Source: JAVBNW01 sp031551255 (GTDB lineage Bacteria; Bacillota; Clostridia; Christensenellales; UBA1750). Taken from it: 10,902 nucleotides of DNA. Below are positions 7,023-10,902 of this stretch, in pieces. Both the position numbers and the translations under genes were made by a program. The stretch is from contig JAVBNW010000148.1 in NCBI GenBank assembly GCA_031551255.1, positions 1 through 10,902 of the forward strand, read 5' to 3'. The notes beneath the pieces were generated by a model, which worked only from the letters and a program-made list of their open reading frames with translations, searched no databases and was not told the origin of the DNA. Each line of letters begins with the position of its first letter. Position 1 is the stretch's first letter.

Positions 7023-7772
7023 ATGAGGGAGATGGCCGCGATACGGAGCGATGCGCTCGCGCTGCTCTCGTTGTACCGAAGCGGAGCGCTCGGCGGGGAA
7101 ACCATGCCGGAGGACGCAAACCCGCAGCTGGATCCGTCATCCAAGGAAAACTACCTATATTTTACGCTTCCGATGGCGCTGAACTATCAGCGGAATTCGT
7201 ACGCGCTGTGGGAGGGTGCAAAACAAACATATTGCGATCCGCAAATCGCGGCCTGTTTTTCGCCCGAGGCCGTCGCGCGGATGTCCATGGAAGTTTTGCA
7301 ATCTGGGCTGATAAAGTACAAGGTCGCACTTCAACCCAATAAACAGCCGGAGATTTGGAAGACTCTGTGCATCACGCTGTGCGACCGGTTCGATGGCGAT
7401 ATCCGCAACCTGATGATCCGCCACGGCTTTCGGGTGGAATCCATCAAGGCAGCCATCGCCGCCGACAAGCGCGCCTTTCCGTATTTGGGCGGGGGCAAGA
7501 TCGTAAACTACTGGCTGTCCGTCCTGGAGCGCTATACCGACGCCCGGTTTGTCGACCGGCATAACATTACCGTCGCACCGGATACGCATGTAATGAAGGC
7601 TAGCATAAGACTCGGTGTCGCCAGGGAAGAAGAGCTTTCCCGGCACGACATCAGAGATGTGATCGCCGGTCGCTGGAGCGATATCCTCGCTGGCACCGGG
7701 CTCTGCCCAATCGACATCCATACGCCCCTGTGGCTATGGAGCCGCGGGAAGTTTGCGGTAAACTTACAATAA
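7023..7772 (+). CDS. Putative HhH-GPD-like DNA glycosylase-fold protein
   Basis: A 249-residue protein that I do not recognise by name. Residues 152-165 (FPYLGGGKIVNYWL) look like the helix-hairpin-helix of the endonuclease III/OGG superfamily, with Lys159 where bifunctional glycosylases have the Schiff-base lysine. Then APDTHVMKASIRLGV (185-199) matches the usual VDTHV-R-RLG block, with Asp187 as the catalytic aspartate. The Lys-to-Asp spacing of 28 exceeds the roughly 18-20 of endonuclease III and OGG1 and is nearer that of archaeal AGOG enzymes. The N-terminal part (YFTLPMALNYQRNSYALWEGA, about 45-66) is distinctive but unknown to me. The iron-sulfur cysteines of endonuclease III are absent. 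If the call holds, it removes damaged or modified bases from DNA. The start is one base after the methyltransferase stop, with a weak AAGG at 7013-7016. That it is a gene is safe; the function is tentative. Confidence 0.6.
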   Translation: MREMAAIRSDALALLSLYRSGALGGETMPEDANPQLDPSSKENYLYFTLPMALNYQRNSYALWEGAKQTYCDPQIAACFSPEAVARMSMEVLQSGLIKYKVALQPNKQPEIWKTLCITLCDRFDGDIRNLMIRHGFRVESIKAAIAADKRAFPYLGGGKIVNYWLSVLERYTDARFVDRHNITVAPDTHVMKASIRLGVAREEELSRHDIRDVIAGRWSDILAGTGLCPIDIHTPLWLWSRGKFAVNLQ

Positions 7773-7791
7773 AAGAGTCGGACCGTATTAT
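7763..7791 (+). promoter_or_regulatory. Possible promoter of the dehydrogenase-ASRT operon
   Basis: CTTACA (7763-7768, 4 of 6), a 17-base spacer and TATTAT (7786-7791, 5 of 6). It overlaps the end of the preceding gene and would start transcription near 7798, just ahead of the ribosome binding site. The leader would be very short, so readthrough from upstream is an alternative. Confidence 0.45.
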
Positions 7792-7816
7792 TATATGAAG
7801 GAAAAGAGGTTCACAC

Positions 7817-8935
7817 ATGGACATCGGCATCGGCATCATCGGCTGGGGCTTTATGGGCAGAACGCACGCGTACGCGGCGCAGAACCTTCCGCTGTTCTAT
7901 CCGGGCTGCGCAAAACCCGTGCTGCGCGCGGTCGCGTCGCGCCGCGTGGAATCTGCGCTGGAGGCGCAAAGGGACTGCGGCTTCGCGTTTGCGACGGACG
8001 ACTGGCGCGAGCTGATCGCCCGCGACGATGTGCAGGCGATTTCCGTATGCACTCCCAACGCGCTACACGAGGAAATCGTCATCGCCGCGCTCGCGGCGGG
8101 CAAGCACGTGTATGTGGATAAGCCCCTCGCGGTGACCGGAGCCTCCGCGCGCCGCATCGCCGACGCGGCGGAGCATGCTGCGGGCATTTCGCAAATGGCG
8201 TTTCACGCGCGTTTTTTTCCGTGCGCGCTGCGCGCCAAGCAATTAGCCGGACAGGGCCGCATAGGGCGGATTCTCTCCTTCCGCATCGCCTATTTGCACA
8301 GCGGGAACGTCGATCTTCTCAAGCCGGCCGGATGGAAGAGCGGCCCGGAAGAGGGCGGGGTGCTGCTGGATTTGGGCAGCCACGCGCTGGACATGCTTAT
8401 GCACCTGGGCGGAGACATCGAAGAGGTGCTGTGCCGCAAGATCGCCATCGCGCCTTCCAGGCCCAAGCGCGGCGGCGGCGTATATGCCCAAACCGGCGAG
8501 GACGCGGTGAATATGCTGATCAAGCTGCGCGGCGGGGAGACCGGCACGCTGGAGGCCAGCAAGATTTCCACCGGCGCGATGGACGAGTTTCGCGTGGAGA
8601 TCTGCGGCGAGCGCGGGGCGCTCAGATTTAACCTGATGGACCCGAACTGGCTGTGGTTTTACGACAACACGCTGCCCGAGGACGAGCTGGGCGGCGAGCG
8701 CGGCTGGAAGCGCATAGAAACCGTCGCGGCCTATCCGCCGCCTGCGGGCGCATTTTTGCCGCCGAAAAATGCCGTGGGCTGGGTGCGTGCGCACGTCGCC
8801 TGCTATCACAACTTTATCGCCGCGATTCAAAGCGGCACAAGGCCCGAGCCCTCGCTAGCCCATGGCGCGCATATTCAGGATCTGATGGACGCTTGCGCCT
8901 TGTCGGACAGGGAGCGCTCGTGGGTTACCGTATAA
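7817..8935 (+). CDS. Gfo/Idh/MocA family oxidoreductase
   Basis: A 372-residue NAD(P)-dependent dehydrogenase of the family that includes glucose-fructose oxidoreductase and inositol 2-dehydrogenase, which oxidise or reduce hydroxyl groups on sugars and cyclitols. The Rossmann nucleotide-binding loop is GWGFMG (9-14). VCTPNALHEE (77-86) and DKPLAV (101-106, equivalent to the usual EKP with Lys102) follow. The C-terminal substrate domain carries DLGSHALD (185-192), whose Asp185 and His189 match conserved catalytic-region residues of the family. The ATG at 7817 has AAGAGG (7804-7809) at a 7-base distance, and the Rossmann strand begins at residue 3, so the start is firm. The next gene follows after 50 bases. 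The specific substrate cannot be read from the sequence; a sugar or polyol is inferred from the family and from the ASRT neighbour. Confidence 0.93.
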   Translation: MDIGIGIIGWGFMGRTHAYAAQNLPLFYPGCAKPVLRAVASRRVESALEAQRDCGFAFATDDWRELIARDDVQAISVCTPNALHEEIVIAALAAGKHVYVDKPLAVTGASARRIADAAEHAAGISQMAFHARFFPCALRAKQLAGQGRIGRILSFRIAYLHSGNVDLLKPAGWKSGPEEGGVLLDLGSHALDMLMHLGGDIEEVLCRKIAIAPSRPKRGGGVYAQTGEDAVNMLIKLRGGETGTLEASKISTGAMDEFRVEICGERGALRFNLMDPNWLWFYDNTLPEDELGGERGWKRIETVAAYPPPAGAFLPPKNAVGWVRAHVACYHNFIAAIQSGTRPEPSLAHGAHIQDLMDACALSDRERSWVTV

Positions 8936-8972
8936 AAGCTCTACGTACTGTGCTTGTTATGGGATACGAAAT

Positions 8973-8979
8973 GGAGGGG
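8973..8979 (+). promoter_or_regulatory. Ribosome binding site deciding the ASRT start
   Basis: GGAGGGG, whose GGAGG core ends 8 bases before the ATG at 8986. Two in-frame ATGs lie upstream (8959 and 8971), but the second overlaps this site and neither has a comparable one. The third ATG is therefore preferred. Confidence 0.75.
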
Positions 8980-8985
8980 TATTTT

Positions 8986-9360
8986 ATGGCGAATAAGCCT
9001 GTCGGCAACCATACCTGGATGATCCCCGATTGCTACTGGCCCGAGCAGACAGACCCCGGCTCGCCCTACCCGAGCCACGAATCCATCTGCGTGCTCAACG
9101 TAGGCGATATCGATGCGCAGCTTGCCCTGACATTTTTCTTCGAAGACCGCGAGCCGGTGTGCGCCAAGGCCGTATGCGCAGCGCGGCGCACCCACCACAT
9201 CAGGCTCGACCGCCTCGCTACGGACGGCGGCTCTCTGCCCCGGGGCGTGCCCTATGCGGCGCTGGTTCGCAGCCAGATTCCGGTTGTGGTACAATATTCG
9301 CGCTGCGATGCATCGCACCCCGCGGTTACGCTGATGACGAGCGTCGCGCATCCGCTGTAG
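8986..9360 (+). CDS. ASRT-family protein (Anabaena sensory rhodopsin transducer fold, PF07100)
   Basis: A 124-residue soluble protein, almost the length of the roughly 125-residue Anabaena transducer. Hallmarks recalled from that family are WMIPDCYWPE (11-20), SHESICVLNVGD (30-41), FFEDREPV (51-58), ARRTHHIRLDRL (66-77), PRGVPYAALV (85-94), and IPVVVQYSRCD (98-108) near the end. The family is a tetrameric beta-sandwich. In Anabaena it works with a light sensor, but most members occur in bacteria without rhodopsin and have been proposed to bind sugars or similar small molecules. Here it follows a Gfo/Idh/MocA dehydrogenase by 50 bases with no rhodopsin gene in the window, which fits a ligand-binding role. 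No signal peptide or membrane segment is seen. The family call is confident; the role is inferred. Confidence 0.88.
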   Translation: MANKPVGNHTWMIPDCYWPEQTDPGSPYPSHESICVLNVGDIDAQLALTFFFEDREPVCAKAVCAARRTHHIRLDRLATDGGSLPRGVPYAALVRSQIPVVVQYSRCDASHPAVTLMTSVAHPL

Positions 9361-9473
9361 AGCCGGTTCGCGCTACGCCTTGTTTTTTGCGGCGCTGCGG
9401 TTCGATCGGAGACCGGCGCTCCGTGTTTCATCGTCAATCTTTATCCATAAAAGTTGTGCGGCGCTTTTGTCGA

Positions 9474-9501
9474 GCGAGAACGATGTGTTCTAGCACTTTT
9501 T
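9474..9501 (+). terminator. Possible intrinsic terminator after the ASRT gene
   Basis: AGAAC (9477-9481), loop GATGT, GTTCT (9487-9491). Two more pairs extend the stem across a G/A mismatch (9474-9475 with 9493-9494), and T9497-T9501 follows. It lies about 115 bases after the ASRT stop. A second weak candidate is GTAG/CTAC (9357-9360 with 9373-9376) before the six Ts at 9383-9388. The rest of 9361-9532 shows no gene and no clear promoter for the exonuclease gene. Confidence 0.45.
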
Positions 9502-9532
9502 GTTCCGCCCCGGCGGTTTGAAAGGATTGTAT

Positions 9533-10126
9533 ATGATCATCGTGTTCGATACCGAAACCACGGGCCTCGTCCCCGGACAGATCGCCCAGCTAAGCTATGT
9601 GCTCGACGACGGCTCCTGCGCGCGCGGGGTCAACCGTTTTTTTGCGGTAGATGCCATGCCCGACGCCGCCCGGGCGGTGCACGGCTTTTCTGTGGAAGAC
9701 CTTAGCCGCCTCTCCGGCGGCGCAAGGTTTGTGGACAGCGCGGCGGATATCCTTCGCGATTTTCGCTCCGCCGGCATCGTGGTTGGTCACAACCTCGATT
9801 TTGACATGAAGTTTCTGTCCGCCGAGCTTAACCGCTGCGGCCTGCGCTATCGCCATCGGCACGGACTGTGCACCATGTACTACTTTACCAAGGCGATGAA
9901 CCTGCCCGGGCACGGCAAGCCCAAGCCGCCTTCTCTGCGCGAATTGTGCGATTTTTTCGGCCTTGCGCAGCAGGATATCGTAGAGCATGCTCTGGCGTTG
10001 TTCGGCGAAGGCGGCGCTGCCCACGATGCGCGTTTTGATGCAGCGGCTACGCACCTGTGCGTGCGCGTGGCCATCGCCCGCTCGCTGCTCCGCAATCTGT
10101 TTACGGTGAATCAAGAGGAGGCTTAA
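9533..10126 (+). CDS. DEDDh-type 3'-5' exonuclease (DnaQ/RNase T superfamily)
   Basis: A 197-residue single-domain nuclease with all expected catalytic positions: Asp6 and Glu8 in FDTETTG, Asp91 in GHNLDFDMKFL, and His164 and Asp169 in AHDARFDAAAT, the H-x4-D spacing of the DEDDh subgroup. Such enzymes remove nucleotides from 3' ends using two metal ions and act in proofreading, repair or RNA trimming. The domain fills the whole protein, so this is not a fused polymerase, and whether DNA or RNA is cut cannot be told. The ATG at 9533 has AAAGGA (9521-9526) 6 bases ahead and places the first strand directly at the N-terminus; a TTG at 9500 in the same frame is less likely. The PHP gene starts two bases after its stop, so the two are probably cotranscribed. 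Confidence 0.9.
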   Translation: MIIVFDTETTGLVPGQIAQLSYVLDDGSCARGVNRFFAVDAMPDAARAVHGFSVEDLSRLSGGARFVDSAADILRDFRSAGIVVGHNLDFDMKFLSAELNRCGLRYRHRHGLCTMYYFTKAMNLPGHGKPKPPSLRELCDFFGLAQQDIVEHALALFGEGGAAHDARFDAAATHLCVRVAIARSLLRNLFTVNQEEA

Positions 10127-10128
10127 GT

Positions 10129-10848
10129 ATGACGGATCTCGTTTGCTGGGAATTACACGCTCACACCAGCCCGGCTAGCCGCTGCGGTCGTCTGCGCGCG
10201 CGGGACATGGTGCGCGGCGTCGCGCAAAGCGGCTGCTTCGGCGTCGTCATCACCGATCATTACGACCCGGAACGCTTCTATGGCGCCGAAAAGGGCAAGG
10301 CATACCGCGATCAGTTGCGCGATTTGTTCGACGGTTATCGCGCCGCGAAGCTGGCCGGCGAAGAGGTTGGCCTCAAGGTTCTGCCGGCGGTCGAGCTGCG
10401 CATCGAGGGCGGCAACGAAGATTACCTTTTATATGGCGCCAACGAGGACATCCTCGCCGATACCGGCTGCCTTGCACAATTGAACTTGCAGCAGGTTCGC
10501 AGGCGCCTTGAGCCGCACGGCGTACTCATCGTGCAGGCGCATCCCTTCCGCTATGGGCAAAGGCCCGCCGCCCCCGCGCTGCTCGACGGCGTCGAGGTGC
10601 TCAACGGCAACCCCCGCCACGACAGCCATAATGCCGATGCGGTGAACTTTGCCCGCATCCACGGCCTTTTGATGACGAGGGGATCGGACATCCATCAGAG
10701 CGAAGATTTTGCGCGCACTTTCATGCCGCTTCCCCGCATCGAAAATGAGCGCGAGCTTGTCAAAGCCTTAAGGCAATATGCGAACGAAGAATGCCTTTTG
10801 CGGGCCGATTCGGATACTTTGATAAAAAGCTGCAAACATGAAAAATAA
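10129..10848 (+). CDS. PHP-domain metal-dependent phosphoesterase
   Basis: A 239-residue protein of the polymerase-and-histidinol-phosphatase superfamily. Its metal ligands are in order: His10 and His12 in HAHTS, Asp43 and His44 in ITDHYD, Glu89 in PAVEL, His138 in QAHPFRYG, and Asp187 and His189 in GSDIH. GVEVLNGNPRHDSHNADA (154-171) is also typical. Members hydrolyse phosphate esters, including histidinol phosphate, 3',5'-bisphosphonucleotides and 5' ends of nucleic acids (the TrpH/RNase AM type). Which applies here is not visible. AGAGGAGG (10114-10121), inside the end of the exonuclease gene, lies 7 bases before the ATG at 10129 and rejects the in-frame upstream extension to 10057. All core ligands are present, so activity is expected. 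The exonuclease partner suggests a nucleic-acid or nucleotide substrate. Confidence 0.9.
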   Translation: MTDLVCWELHAHTSPASRCGRLRARDMVRGVAQSGCFGVVITDHYDPERFYGAEKGKAYRDQLRDLFDGYRAAKLAGEEVGLKVLPAVELRIEGGNEDYLLYGANEDILADTGCLAQLNLQQVRRRLEPHGVLIVQAHPFRYGQRPAAPALLDGVEVLNGNPRHDSHNADAVNFARIHGLLMTRGSDIHQSEDFARTFMPLPRIENERELVKALRQYANEECLLRADSDTLIKSCKHEK

Positions 10849-10902
10849 AGCTTGACTCTTATGGATGACCATGCTCCACTCAGCGGGCTCGCTCGAAGGG
10901 GA
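10849..10902. other. Window end, no feature seen
   Basis: The last 54 bases hold no open frame I can support and no terminator. A TTGACT at 10853-10858 could be a -35 box, but no matching -10 lies at the right distance. Confidence 0.3.

Noticed and set aside
6242..7144. A 300-codon minus-strand open frame across the methyltransferase
   Set aside because: It covers a clear methyltransferase, the intervening junction and the next gene's start, and shows no family features.
1..10902. A defence island or mobile element explaining the window
   Set aside because: Despite a topoisomerase, two nuclease-type enzymes and a methyltransferase, there is no integrase, transposase, toxin pair, restriction enzyme or CRISPR repeat. 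The genes have housekeeping-like spacing and promoters.

Overview
The window looks like an ordinary chromosomal stretch of a GC-rich member of the Firmicutes (Clostridia-like). This is inferred from consistently strong AGGAGG-type ribosome binding sites, GTG as well as ATG starts, consensus TTGACA/TATAAT-type promoters, short tightly packed operons, and protein types common in that group (paired ABC half-exporters, a TopB of the ATDAGREGE type, an ASRT-domain gene without rhodopsin). No rRNA or species marker is present, so the assignment is tentative. I see no tRNA or rRNA gene, CRISPR array, transposase, integrase or phage gene.

Layout. Bases 1-169 hold the 3' end of a plus-strand gene, probably a GNAT-type acetyltransferase, in AT-richer DNA. 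A good intrinsic terminator follows at 209-249. Bases 250-506 have no convincing gene but end in two GC-rich inverted repeats beyond the 3' end of a minus-strand operon. That operon (4051 to 507) encodes two ABC half-exporters of 591 and 590 residues with a 4-base GTGA stop/start overlap, probably a heterodimeric exporter. An AT-rich divergent region (about 4137-4215) carries a near-consensus minus-strand promoter and a weaker plus-strand one.

From 4234 rightwards every gene is on the plus strand. First comes a compact topoisomerase III (topB). Next, behind a near-consensus promoter at 6187-6215, are a SAM-dependent methyltransferase and, one base later, a protein that looks like a divergent helix-hairpin-helix DNA glycosylase. 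A Gfo/Idh/MocA dehydrogenase follows with an ASRT-family protein (the fold of the Anabaena sensory rhodopsin transducer), likely a small sugar-metabolism or sugar-sensing unit. Last are a DEDDh (DnaQ-like) 3'-5' exonuclease and a PHP-domain phosphoesterase, two bases apart.

The parts most worth a second look are the ASRT-dehydrogenase pair, the glycosylase-like protein coupled to a methyltransferase, and the exonuclease-PHP pair. Nothing here proves a new system. All three are guilt-by-association hypotheses that a gene-neighbourhood survey could test.
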